Shown: positions 25,987-34,942, counted from the stretch's first letter. The stretch: 64,000 nucleotides of DNA from Martinezella miluonensis (GCF_900094545.1 NZ_FMAH01000027.1:31993-95992), one strand, 5' to 3'. A program made the numbers and translations. Notes: generated by a model not told the origin, from the sequence alone.

Positions 25987-26892
25987 ATGATGAAAAAAGT
26001 GGTTCTGATCGCGGCCACGCTTCTTGCTTTGGCGTCAGCTTCAAAAGCCGCCGATCTCAAGGAATTCCGTGTCGGTATCCTCGGCGGTGAGAACGAGCCG
26101 GACCGCTTGCGTAATTTCGCGTGCCTCGCAGATCACCTGAAGCAATATTTTGGCTTCGAAAAGGTCGCCTTGTACCCCGCGGCCGATTATGATGGCGTCA
26201 TCCAGGGGTTGCTCGGCGGCACGCTGGACTATGCTGAGCTTGGAGCCTCGGGTTACGCAGCCATCTATTTGAAAAATCCGAATGCGGTCACCCCGTTCCT
26301 GACATACCAGCAGACAGACGGCTCGACAGGTTACTATTCAATTGGTCTTGCCCGTAAGGACTCCGGGATCAAGACGATCATGGATGCGAAAGGCAAGAAG
26401 CTGGGCTATGCCGATCCGGATTCTACGTCTGGCTATCTGGTTCCATTTACCCAAATCCCCAAAGCCACCGGTATGCCGAATGACAAATTCTTCGCGTCGA
26501 CCCAGTTCAACGGCGGGCACGAAAACAACATTCTGGCGATGTACGACGGAAAGGTCGACGTCTCAGTCGATGGATCCTCTGGTATCGGTGACTTCAAAGA
26601 TGGATACAGTTCAGACACCTTCCACAAGATGGTGTCGAAGGGCTCGGTTGATCCGTCTCAACTCGTCGAGGTCTGGCGCTCGCCTCTGATCCCCAATGGT
26701 CCGCTGGTGGTACGATCTGCTCTGGGCGAAGAATGGAAAAAGAAGTTGACGGACTTCTTTCTTGCTTTGCCCAAGAGCGACGCGAAATGTTTCAATGCTA
26801 TCGCTGGCGGAGACTTCAACGGTTATGTTCCGGTGACACCCGACTTCTATAGAACCGTTATAGACATCCGCAAGCAGACGATTGGAGGTTGA
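25987..26892 (+). CDS. phnD: Phosphonate ABC transporter substrate-binding protein PhnD
   Basis: Periplasmic phosphonate-binding protein of 301 residues. The start is ATG 25987, which begins the signal peptide MMKKVVLIAATLLALASASK (cleavage near KAA/D). PhnD landmarks are FRVGILGGENEPDRLRNFAC, GGTLDYAELGASGYAAIYL, and the ligand-contact stretch LGYADPDSTSGYLVPF. Genes phnC and phnE, which normally accompany phnD, are absent here. The region downstream instead holds a decayed phnJ on the other strand. It faces a GntR regulator. Translation may depend on the AG repeat. Confidence 0.92.
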   Translation: MMKKVVLIAATLLALASASKAADLKEFRVGILGGENEPDRLRNFACLADHLKQYFGFEKVALYPAADYDGVIQGLLGGTLDYAELGASGYAAIYLKNPNAVTPFLTYQQTDGSTGYYSIGLARKDSGIKTIMDAKGKKLGYADPDSTSGYLVPFTQIPKATGMPNDKFFASTQFNGGHENNILAMYDGKVDVSVDGSSGIGDFKDGYSSDTFHKMVSKGSVDPSQLVEVWRSPLIPNGPLVVRSALGEEWKKKLTDFFLALPKSDAKCFNAIAGGDFNGYVPVTPDFYRTVIDIRKQTIGG

Positions 26893-26904
26893 GATACCGG
26901 TGTT

Positions 26905-27400
26905 TGCCAGGGCTCTGGATTTCGTCAAAAAGAGGCGCCTTGCGGCACGCCCCCCAACGGGCTTCGAACGCCTCTAAGCGCATCGCATAAGACTCGCGAA
27001 ACGGATGCGTAAACTGGAGCGCCAGCGCGATGTCTCGAATCACTGCGGCTTTGGAAGGGCAACTTGGTAGACGAATACTTGGTCCGGTCGAAGGGCTGCT
27101 CGAGGAACTGATGATGGTTTTTTTGCATGATAGTCGCTTCGGAGAGATGGGTCGCCGTTCTTATATCCGCTACCTTTTCAAAAAGCTTTTGGATGGGAAC
27201 GGCATTCGTCGTGTTATTGGCCCTCGATCAATCGTCTCGAGGTTGTGAACTTGAAGTAATATCCAAATCGAAAGTGCCGATTCCTGTCCTGCGGCAGATA
27301 ACGGTTTTAGATCGCTTGGGACAAAAGCCTTCCTGGTTGATCTTTCATCCGGAACGCTCACTGAACGCAGTGGAAGTCCGAACCGCGACAAGCTCGTTGG
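26905..27400 (-). pseudogene. phnJ: Decayed phnJ (fourth C-P lyase copy)
   Basis: Three shifting - strand frames match PhnJ in the correct order. They are NNTTNAVPIQKLFEKVADIR with THLSEATIMQ (compare DDTTNAVSIRRFFQTVTDV and TTEATVIQ of the cluster 2 PhnJ), then VPRAALRPDQVFVYQVALPK (compare VPEAPLHEGQIFVYQVPQP), then RESYAMRLEAFEARWGA ... LFDEI (compare RETETRKMHAYAEYGAM ... LYEDI). The upstream VPSDLKPLSAAG fits VPFGAREMPLPPG. There are several frameshifts, and the cysteine motif region is lost before phnD. It lies directly behind the FAD oxidoreductase on the same strand. Confidence 0.78.
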
Positions 27401-27401
27401 T

Positions 27402-28523
27402 TCATGTGGCGGATGGAGCTGAATGAGAAAATCGCGTTGGCCGGAACAGTTCGAAATCCTTCGAAGTTCTGCCGTACAGTATTTCCTCCACTGCGGCCTG
27501 TCCGATAAGCGGGCTCAACGAAATTCCCGAATGCGTGACTGCGACATGATAACCCTCGATGCCGGGTAATGGCCCGAATACCGGCATCCCGTCGGCAGGG
27601 TAGGGTCTCACCGAAATCCTGATCGCAGTGATCTTCACACCGCCAACCGTTGGAAGGACGTTTTCCACGAGTGCTGCAATCTGCCTGGCGCCTGCCTCAC
27701 CGGCATCAAAAGCCGTGATGTCTTTCAATGTTAGATCGGCGGACTTTGCGTGCAACAGCAGGCGGCCGGCACGCTCAGGTTTGATATAGATTTCGGGTGC
27801 CTTCATAATTCTGCTGACATTGTTTCGGCTCACATCCGTTATGACGGTCATTCCCGGTTTCCACTCCAATGGCACCGCATGCCCGAGTTCGGCGCCGACC
27901 GTATTTATCGCGCAGCCCGCGCAGTTGATGACATAATCTGCTTCCAGTTCGCTTCGATTGTCGAGCCTGACGCCGACGATGCGCCCTGAACGCTCCAGGA
28001 GATTATGAACTCGTGCTTCGATAAGACGCGTCCCGCGACGCTCGGCTTCACGCATGAGCACGTGACGATATACGACTGTGTCAACAGAGGCGTCGGTAGG
28101 GTAAAAGACGGCTTCGCAGCCTTCCAGGCTTGATCTGGAGACATCGGGCTCGAGACTGATGACGTCATCAGCATTTAGAATCTCGATAGGGTGTCCATAT
28201 GACCGCAGGCGATTGAGCCGGACAGAATGGTCCTTGGCCTTTTGAGTATCAGCCGGCCACCATTCGAGAGCTCCGGTGAGCCTCAGCCAATTTGCATGGC
28301 CGATCTCCTCTCCAAGCTCGCGATGCGCCAGATTGCCACGCATCACGAGCCGATAATAATCCTCCGGCTTCTTGTCATGACAGTTCAGCCAAGCAAAACT
28401 GGTGAGAGTGGCTCCCGCTCTGAGACCCTCAGGGTCAACAACCGTAACCGTCGCACCCTCTTTGGCAAGATGGTAGGCAACGGAGCAGCCGATCGCCCCA
28501 GCTCCAATGACAATCACTCGCAT
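27402..28523 (-). CDS. FAD-dependent oxidoreductase, D-amino acid/glycine oxidase family
   Basis: Flavoprotein of 373 residues in the DAO superfamily. The N-terminal dinucleotide-binding motif is VIVIGAGAIGCSVAYHLAKEG and the C-terminal FAD-binding end is AVTHSGISLSPLIGQAAVEE. It would oxidise a primary or secondary amine to an imine and then a carbonyl. It is on the same strand as the Dpp-type transporter operon (34212-28739), 215 bases behind the last permease gene. With the phnJ remnant after it, an aminophosphonate (glyphosate-like or aminoalkylphosphonate) is a possible substrate, but this is inference. Confidence 0.87.
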   Translation of the reverse strand: MRVIVIGAGAIGCSVAYHLAKEGATVTVVDPEGLRAGATLTSFAWLNCHDKKPEDYYRLVMRGNLAHRELGEEIGHANWLRLTGALEWWPADTQKAKDHSVRLNRLRSYGHPIEILNADDVISLEPDVSRSSLEGCEAVFYPTDASVDTVVYRHVLMREAERRGTRLIEARVHNLLERSGRIVGVRLDNRSELEADYVINCAGCAINTVGAELGHAVPLEWKPGMTVITDVSRNNVSRIMKAPEIYIKPERAGRLLLHAKSADLTLKDITAFDAGEAGARQIAALVENVLPTVGGVKITAIRISVRPYPADGMPVFGPLPGIEGYHVAVTHSGISLSPLIGQAAVEEILYGRTSKDFELFRPTRFSHSAPSAT

Positions 28524-28738
28524 TTTACAACTCCCGGATGACCCTGTTCTCTGATCGCAAAAAATAGATCGATTTCCACATGGTTAGGTGCGGCCGTTGA
28601 GCTATGCCGGGGCACTGCCGACGAGCAGCGTCCTCAGTTTCATTTGCCGATATGAAGTTTAAATCGCTAGGCTTAAGAGTTCTTCTGAGGAGCCGTGAAA
28701 CATGGGCCGAACGATGTGCGACGGAATTACCAAGTTGA

Positions 28739-29626
28739 TCATCGCAAACTTCCGTCAAGTCGATCGCGCAACCAGTCCCCCAATAGGCTGACGGCAAGTG
28801 TCGTCGTAACGATTAAGGTGGCCGGAGCAAATATGATCCAGGGTGCGCGCGTCATAAATTGCCTACCATAGCCGACCATATTCCCGAGACTCGTCATTGG
28901 TGGCTGCACCCCCAGTCCGAGAAAGGAAAGACTGCTCTCCATGAGGATGATCTCCGGAAATGTGAGCGTCATCGAAACGATGAGCGTCGAGGCTATATTG
29001 GGGAGAATATGATACAAATAGACGCGCATGGGGCCGGCTCCCAATTGTCGAATTGCGCCTGCGTAGCCCTGACCGCTTGCCGAAATCGCCAGGCCTCTGG
29101 CGATCCGTGTGTAGCGCTCCCAACCATAGAATCCCATAAGGCCGATAAAGAGCGGCAACGCGTTGCCAAAAAATGCAAGGACCGACAAAGACAAAATAAG
29201 AAACGGCATTGCCGCCTGAAAATCAGCCAGCATGAGGATGAATTGCTCTACCTTTCCGCGGAAATGAGCGGCTGCGAAGCCGAGTGCGGTACCCAAGCTT
29301 GCCGATATCAGTGTTGCGCCAAAAGCAACCAACAGAGATATGCGGATTGAAATGATCAAGCGCGACAGGACATCCCGACCAAGTTCGTCAGTACCCAGCC
29401 AATGCCCCGCACTGAATGGCGTAGCCAGTCGATTGCGCAAATCAATTGCGGTGATGGAATATGGAGCCAGATAATCGGCTGCAAATGCTACCAGGACGAC
29501 GAGTATAATCCAGCCGATACCGAGTTGAACGAGGAGAGGGGCCCCCTTTCCTTTTGTCCTCTCCGCTTCGCTTGCAGACAATGGCTCGACGTCGCGGGGG
29601 ACGGCGGTGTTCTTAGATGTAATCAT
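28739..29626 (-). CDS. Dipeptide/oligopeptide-type ABC permease (DppC/OppC-like)
   Basis: Inner-membrane permease of 295 residues. The start is ATG 29626, overlapping the upstream permease stop by four bases; longer open sequence runs inside that gene. Landmarks are the OppC-type HWLGTDELGRDVLSRLI and the EAA-like loop region GYAGAIRQLGAGPMRVYLYH, then ESSLSFLGLGVQPP. About six membrane segments. Acts with the DppB-like gene 29623-30564 and the two ATPases upstream. Confidence 0.92.
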   Translation of the reverse strand: MITSKNTAVPRDVEPLSASEAERTKGKGAPLLVQLGIGWIILVVLVAFAADYLAPYSITAIDLRNRLATPFSAGHWLGTDELGRDVLSRLIISIRISLLVAFGATLISASLGTALGFAAAHFRGKVEQFILMLADFQAAMPFLILSLSVLAFFGNALPLFIGLMGFYGWERYTRIARGLAISASGQGYAGAIRQLGAGPMRVYLYHILPNIASTLIVSMTLTFPEIILMESSLSFLGLGVQPPMTSLGNMVGYGRQFMTRAPWIIFAPATLIVTTTLAVSLLGDWLRDRLDGSLR

Positions 29627-30564
29627 GACTGTTTTTCCCGCGCGGACATGGCATTGCTTAGCCGCGGATCCAGCAGCCCGTAGAGAAACTCCACTGTGAG
29701 ATTGGAGACGACCATGGTGACAGCGACGAACAAGAGAATGCACTGCACGACTGCCAAGTCTCTCGACGCCACAGATACAACCAGCAAATTCCCGATCCCT
29801 GGCCACGAGAATACGCTTTCGACCACGACCGAGCCCGCTATGAGGTTCCCAACCATGAACCCGACGATCGTTATTGTGGGTATTGCCGCGTTCGGTAAAG
29901 CGTGACGAGATACGACGGAAGACCACGGCACGCCCTTGGCGCTTGCCGTGCGGACATAATGCTGCCCCAGTACTTCGAGCGTGGCACTTCTCACGAAACG
30001 GGCAAGCACGGCGGCACCGCCCATGCCTAAGGTGAGAACTGGCAGGATGATGTTTGCCCACCCGTCACTTCCGCCAGTCGGCAGCCACCTCATCTGGATC
30101 GCAAAAATCTGAACAAGACCAAGTCCGAGGATGAAGCTTGGAATTGTGAAGCCCGCGACAGCAGCCGTCATGACCGTCCGGTCAACGGGACTGTCGCGAT
30201 GCAAGGCAGCGTAGACGCCTGCTGGAATCCCGATGCCAACCTTAAGGATTAGCGCGGGCAATGTTAAAGCCAATGTCGCAGGTACACGACTAAGGACCAA
30301 TTGCAGCGCCGGGCCGCCCCCACGCATGGATTGGCCGAATTCACCATGAAATATAGCGATAAAATACCGCAGATATTGAATCCAAATAGGTGAATCCAAA
30401 CCCCAGTCGCGGCGGAATGCAGCCATTGCCTCGGGAGATGCATTTTCACCCATGATGCTGATCGCTGGATCACCTGAGATCCGAAGGACGACAAAAGCGA
30501 ATGTAATGACAAGGATGATGGTTAGAGCGGCGCGGGCGACGCGAGTGACTGCGAAAAACAGCAT
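29623..30564 (-). CDS. Dipeptide/oligopeptide-type ABC permease (DppB/OppB-like)
   Basis: Inner-membrane permease of 313 residues. ATG 30564 overlaps the ATPase stop and starts the first helix; the longer frame lies inside the ATPase gene. Landmarks are VVLRISGDPAISIMGENASPEA, the N-terminal periplasmic motif of DppB proteins, then VRTASAKGVPWSSVVSRHALPNA (EAA loop) and the conserved ESVFSWPGIGNLLVVSVASRD. It pairs with the DppC-like gene downstream. Confidence 0.92.
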   Translation of the reverse strand: MLFFAVTRVARAALTIILVITFAFVVLRISGDPAISIMGENASPEAMAAFRRDWGLDSPIWIQYLRYFIAIFHGEFGQSMRGGGPALQLVLSRVPATLALTLPALILKVGIGIPAGVYAALHRDSPVDRTVMTAAVAGFTIPSFILGLGLVQIFAIQMRWLPTGGSDGWANIILPVLTLGMGGAAVLARFVRSATLEVLGQHYVRTASAKGVPWSSVVSRHALPNAAIPTITIVGFMVGNLIAGSVVVESVFSWPGIGNLLVVSVASRDLAVVQCILLFVAVTMVVSNLTVEFLYGLLDPRLSNAMSAREKQS

Positions 30565-31556
30565 CAGTTCCGGCCCTCTGATCGAGCCAATCGTTCGTTT
30601 GCAACGTGGCAGGCGATGAGGTGGCCTTCGCCATGGTGTTGAAGCGAAGGAGCCTCGCTTCGACATTGCGAACGAGCGACAGGACAGCGAGGGTGAAAGG
30701 CACAGCCTGACGGTCGTGCTGCTGGATTGGGTGGCTCGCCACTTAAGATCACGCGCTCTCGCTTGTGATTTCCTGGTACTGGGACTGCAGATACAAGCGC
30801 CTGCGTGTAAGGGTGAGCAGGTGCTGAAATAAGCGTGTCCGTGTCACCGCTTTCGACGATGCGCCCAAGATACATGACTGCCATCCTATGGCTGATATGC
30901 CGTACCACCTTCAGGTCATGGCTGATGAATAGCAGGCTGAGGTTTAGTTCCTCTTGAAGATCGACAAGAAGATTGACGACTTGTGCTTGTATTGAAACAT
31001 CCAGAGCGGACACCGGCTCGTCGCAGACGAGAAGCTCAGGTCGCGTGATAAGTGCTCGCGCAAGAACAGCTCGCTGGCGCTGGCCCCCGGAAAGTTCGTG
31101 CGGGTAACGTTGCCCATGAGCTTCGTTGAGACCAACGGCCTTCAGAATGGCATAGGCACGATCGTCCCGTTCACTCCTATCGTCGACTCCGTGAATATCA
31201 AGCGGTTCACGAATTTGGCGTAAAATGGTGCACTGCCGGTCAAGCGCGCCGAGAGGATCTTGATAGATCATTTGCATACGTCGCCGCATCCTCCGCCAAG
31301 GGGAGGAATTGATCGGAGGAAGGGCTTTGCTCTGGAAGAGAACCTCGCCGCCATCAGGCTTTTCTAGGCCTAGCGCGACGCGACCCGTCGTTGACTTTCC
31401 TGAGCCAGATTCGCCGACAATCCCGAGTGTTTGTCCTCGCGGAACAACGAGTGAAACGGCATCGACAGCTGATACTTCTATCGGTCGTCCAAACAAGCCC
31501 TGGCGCGTCACGTAACGGCGTGAGATGTCACGCAGCTCAAGGGTGATATCATTCAT
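30564..31556 (-). CDS. Dipeptide/oligopeptide-type ABC ATPase (DppF/OppF-like)
   Basis: ATP-binding subunit of 330 residues. Walker A GESGSGKST, Q-loop region MIYQDPLGALD, signature LSGGQRQRAVLAR and Walker B LLVCDEPVSALDVS are all intact. The C-terminal oligopeptide-transporter domain has the cysteine pattern CAFHPRCPVARSQC, likely an Fe-S or metal site as in DppD/DppF relatives. It works with the DppD-like protein at 31576. Confidence 0.92.
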   Translation of the reverse strand: MNDITLELRDISRRYVTRQGLFGRPIEVSAVDAVSLVVPRGQTLGIVGESGSGKSTTGRVALGLEKPDGGEVLFQSKALPPINSSPWRRMRRRMQMIYQDPLGALDRQCTILRQIREPLDIHGVDDRSERDDRAYAILKAVGLNEAHGQRYPHELSGGQRQRAVLARALITRPELLVCDEPVSALDVSIQAQVVNLLVDLQEELNLSLLFISHDLKVVRHISHRMAVMYLGRIVESGDTDTLISAPAHPYTQALVSAVPVPGNHKRERVILSGEPPNPAARPSGCAFHPRCPVARSQCRSEAPSLQHHGEGHLIACHVANERLARSEGRN

Positions 31557-31575
31557 TGCAGTATGTCTTTCTATC

Positions 31576-32607
31576 TCAGCAAAACGTTTGTGAGGCGCTC
31601 GTCGCTGGGATGCACGAAACGAAGCGGCCCGGCCGAACCAATATCAAAGGCGGAACGGCCGTTCCGCAGGCGCTTTCACGCTGCTTACAGCGGGGAGCAA
31701 ACGCACAACCTCGAGGCAAATTAGCCGGCATCGGAACTTGGCCGTCAATTGGCTGCAGCCGACGCCGCGCTCCCTCCAACGGAGGCAATGCGGCCAAAAG
31801 CCCCTGTGTGTACGGATGAAGCGGCTCATCAAACAAAGCAGAAGACGGGGCCGCTTCGACAATGCGTCCACTATACATCACAGCTATCCGCTCGCATGTC
31901 TCCGAAATAATCCCAAGGTCATGGCTGATCAGGACGATTGCCATACCTGTTTCACGGCGGATAGTACCGAGGAGGTCGAGAATTTGGGCTTGGATGGTCG
32001 CATCAAGTGCGGTCGTCGGTTCGTCAGCAATGAGAACATCGGGTTGACCGGCCAAAGCCATAGCAATCATGACCCGCTGACTTTGCCCACCCGATAGTTC
32101 ATGTGGGTAAGCATCCAATCTGCGCGCGGCATCTGGAATGGCTACTAGTTCAAACAGACGCTTAGCCTCCGCTCGGGCGGCGGCTCCCGAAAGTCCTCTG
32201 TGAAGCACGATCGCTTCTGCGACCTGATCACCAATTCGCATCACCGGATTGAGAGAACTGGCAGGATCCTGGAATATCATGGCAATACGTCCACCGCGAA
32301 TCCGATCGAGCACCGCAGGAGAAGCACCTAGAAGCTCCTGTTTCTCCAATCGGACGCTGCCGGCGATACGGGCCTTGTTTGGCAGAAGCCCCAGCGCGCC
32401 AAGCCACGTCACTGATTTGCCGCAACCGGACTCACCCACAATTCCGAGAGTTTCTCCCCTTCGTATCGAGAGATTGAGGTCGTGGACGACACGAACGCCT
32501 TCAAAGTCGATCGCCAAATTGGAAATCTCGACCAGCGGCTCCTGTCCGATCCTGAGCAGAGTCTTGTCATCAAGACCAAAATCGTCACTTGCAGCATGCA
32601 ACATCAT
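31576..32607 (-). CDS. Dipeptide/oligopeptide-type ABC ATPase (DppD/OppD-like)
   Basis: ATP-binding subunit of 343 residues. Walker A GESGCGKS, MIFQDPASSLNP, signature LSGGQSQRVMIAMAL and Walker B VLIADEPTTALDATIQ are present, as are the C-terminal HPYTQGLLAALP motif and cysteines (CAFAPRCKQRESAC). It lies 33 bases after the binding-protein gene and 19 before the DppF-like gene. Confidence 0.92.
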   Translation of the reverse strand: MMLHAASDDFGLDDKTLLRIGQEPLVEISNLAIDFEGVRVVHDLNLSIRRGETLGIVGESGCGKSVTWLGALGLLPNKARIAGSVRLEKQELLGASPAVLDRIRGGRIAMIFQDPASSLNPVMRIGDQVAEAIVLHRGLSGAAARAEAKRLFELVAIPDAARRLDAYPHELSGGQSQRVMIAMALAGQPDVLIADEPTTALDATIQAQILDLLGTIRRETGMAIVLISHDLGIISETCERIAVMYSGRIVEAAPSSALFDEPLHPYTQGLLAALPPLEGARRRLQPIDGQVPMPANLPRGCAFAPRCKQRESACGTAVPPLILVRPGRFVSCIPATSASQTFC

Positions 32608-32640
32608 GAAAGCCCGTCCGTCGTCATACCAGCGCTTTGG

Positions 32641-34212
32641 TTACGTTTTGGAATACGCGGGATTGAAGGGACCAAAATTAAGATCGAGGGTTTGCCCCGG
32701 GATCCACGCGAGATCTTTACGTTTGCCGTAAAACTGGCCCGACCCATGGAGAATGATACAGGGTGGATCATCGCGATCGATGATTTCCAACATTCTGCGG
32801 ACAAGGACCCGGCGAGCCTGTGCATCCGCGGTTGCCTTGAGCTTGCTCCCCAGATCAAAGAACTCCTGATTGCTCCAGATACCCACCTGTGGTGACGTGC
32901 CACTCGGTCCAAACTCACGCCATGCATGCGCTAGAATGTCCGGAAAGATCGCTGTTGAAGAACTATCGTAGATGGCGTGGACGGGCTTGGTCTGGACCTG
33001 CCCGAAATTCTCCATCATCTGAATCTCGACTTTGAGACCGACCGCGCGCCACATCTCGATCATCGTCTGCGCGCCGATGAGCTGATTGGGATAGTAGTCG
33101 TTCAACAGCTTGTACGTGATCGTCTCGCCGTTATAGCCTGCTTCCTTGAGAAGCTGCCGGGCAAGATCCGGATCGTAGGCGAGGGCCGGAAAATCTTTAA
33201 TGTAGCCATCGCCGAAGCTTGGGAACTGGAAGCCATTCGGTACCGGTACCCGATCTTGCCACAGCGCTTCGACGAATGTCTTACGATCGAGTGCAAGGCT
33301 AAGGGCGCGCCGAACGCCAACCTTCGACAAGATAGGATCAGTCTTATCAATAGTAAGGAACCGGATGTTCTGGACTGCGCCACCGGCAACCTCAAGGTTC
33401 GTCTTTTTCGCAATTTCTGCAAATGTGTCTGGCGAAACGTCGGTAATGAAGTCGACTTCGCCCACCGACAACGCATTCACGCGGGAGGCAAGTTCCGGGA
33501 TCACTCTGAATTCAATTCCTGCGAACGGTGGGTGTCCGCCCCAATAATGGTCATGTGAAGCAAGGATCACATTGACGTCAAGCTTTTGGCGCACGATCCG
33601 ATATGGGCCGGTTCCAATAGGTGCGGAGATCCACTTGTCCCAAGAACCCGCTGCGTCAAACGCACTCTTGCTGACAATCTCGGCCCCCCAAGATGCAAGA
33701 CGCTTTTCGAGAAGTGCATCATCATTTTTTGCATAAACAATCACGGTATGTTCATCGATTATGTCGACGCGAGCGATTGTGTCGAGCGTCTGCATCGCCG
33801 TTGATTTGCCGGACTTGCCTGGCCCTAACAGGTGCTCGGGGCTAAGCGAGAATGCGACATCTGCCGATGTGAAAGGGCTGCCGTCATGGAAGGTAACGCC
33901 TTTACGCAGGAAAAGGCGCAATGCCTTTCCATCGATGCGTTCCCAGCGCTCCGCTAGCGCCGGACGCAGTGCCATGGATTCATTTTGCTCGAAGGCAATC
34001 AATGTATCAAACATTTGAGGAGCAATACGTCGCGTCGCTGTGTGCACATAGAGCGCTGGTTCGACGGCGGGAGGAAAGCCGGACATGCCGATTTTAAGGG
34101 TATGTCGATCGGCTCCTTGTGCTGCTGCGATGCGCAAACCCGCCACCGACATCAAGCCGGCAGCTGCTCCGGCGCCCAGAATTCTGCGCCTCGTAAAGGT
34201 AAGATTTCGCAT
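32641..34212 (-). CDS. ABC importer substrate-binding protein, family 5, Tat-exported
   Basis: Periplasmic binding protein of 523 residues of the peptide/opine/nickel class. The N terminus has a twin-arginine signal, FTRRRILGAGAAAGLMS, with a cut near AAA/Q. Family 5 landmarks are FHDGSPFTSADVAFSL, GTGPYRIV and ALDRKTFVEALW. Its close relative at 41783 lies inside C-P lyase cluster 2. The ligand could be a phosphonopeptide or a large aminophosphonate derivative. First gene of the - strand operon; a candidate Pho box is 116 bases upstream. Confidence 0.92.
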   Translation of the reverse strand: MRNLTFTRRRILGAGAAAGLMSVAGLRIAAAQGADRHTLKIGMSGFPPAVEPALYVHTATRRIAPQMFDTLIAFEQNESMALRPALAERWERIDGKALRLFLRKGVTFHDGSPFTSADVAFSLSPEHLLGPGKSGKSTAMQTLDTIARVDIIDEHTVIVYAKNDDALLEKRLASWGAEIVSKSAFDAAGSWDKWISAPIGTGPYRIVRQKLDVNVILASHDHYWGGHPPFAGIEFRVIPELASRVNALSVGEVDFITDVSPDTFAEIAKKTNLEVAGGAVQNIRFLTIDKTDPILSKVGVRRALSLALDRKTFVEALWQDRVPVPNGFQFPSFGDGYIKDFPALAYDPDLARQLLKEAGYNGETITYKLLNDYYPNQLIGAQTMIEMWRAVGLKVEIQMMENFGQVQTKPVHAIYDSSSTAIFPDILAHAWREFGPSGTSPQVGIWSNQEFFDLGSKLKATADAQARRVLVRRMLEIIDRDDPPCIILHGSGQFYGKRKDLAWIPGQTLDLNFGPFNPAYSKT

Positions 34213-34327
34213 AGTTTTCCATTTCTATCCAGTTAGCGACCAGCGTTAGGACACACGTTGGGATTGGTGAATGCTGCGGCATTTGAGAAAAGGTGTCTCG
34301 TTCGACGCCGAACCATCGGGCCACCTC

Positions 34328-34345
34328 ATTACAGAGAGATGACAA
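34328..34345 (-). promoter_or_regulatory. Candidate Pho box for the Dpp-type operon
   Basis: On the - strand: TTGTCATCTCTCTGTAAT. Two heptamers (each 6/7 to CTGTCAT) with the 11-base PhoB period, 116 bases before the start at 34212. The palindrome 34348-34362 lies two bases upstream. Confidence 0.5.
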
Positions 34346-34347
34346 TC

Positions 34348-34362
34348 ATCGAATAATTCGAT
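34348..34362. promoter_or_regulatory. 15-base palindrome, identical to the site at 23061
   Basis: ATCGAATAATTCGAT, perfect 7-1-7 inverted repeat, the reverse complement of the site before the porin. It sits next to the Pho box of the Dpp-type operon, which fits an operator or activator site. Confidence 0.45.
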
Positions 34363-34873
34363 ATGTATCTCTTGGATTTGGATGGAGCGGTGCAGGCGGC
34401 ATTTCGAGGACAATTCTGATTGACGAAGGCGATCTTTAGCTGGATGCGGTTCCGGACTGCTTGCCAGCTGGTTACTTTGATTCACGCAATGCTTGCGGAC
34501 AAGTGCCACTCCGTCTCTCCCTGTCCGGTATTTGTCCCGGACAACACCCCGCCGGAAATCTCCCGATAGGGATGCCGATTCCGCGCACAACGAATGGAGC
34601 TTGGTCTCCGGCCCAACCACATCGGTTAACGACATTCGTTCCGATACCTTGGTCTCGCCTGGCGAATTACTGGGTTACAGCCGATTGGGTGACCCCGAGG
34701 ATGGCTGCCGCCTTAGCGATACATCGTTGCTGAAAAAACCCCGTAAAAGCTGGTGTTGACAGTTGATTTTCAAGAGCAAAGTTCGAACTGGAATAGTCCA
34801 GGGTCCTCGCAAAGCCTTGTCAGAATGTGGTCATTGCAACATTTAAGAACACCATAAGTTCACAAAGCCACAA
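34363..34873. other. Middle of the divergent 34213-34942 intergenic region
   Basis: Short open frames on both strands give no recognisable protein and have poor ribosome sites. Apart from the flanking palindrome and the two Pho boxes nothing was identified. Promoters of both divergent operons must lie in 34213-34942. Confidence 0.4.
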
Positions 34874-34891
34874 ATGTCATCACCATGTCAT
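34874..34891 (+). promoter_or_regulatory. Candidate Pho box for C-P lyase cluster 2
   Basis: ATGTCATCACCATGTCAT: two 6/7 heptamers with exact TGTCAT cores and an 11-base period, the best match to the PhoB consensus in the window. It lies 52 bases before the regulator gene that heads cluster 2, a position suited to activation. Confidence 0.65.
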
Positions 34892-34942
34892 CTGCGTGCT
34901 GTATCCGCATATTGAATTTAATTCCCGGCGAAGGAGTCTCCG

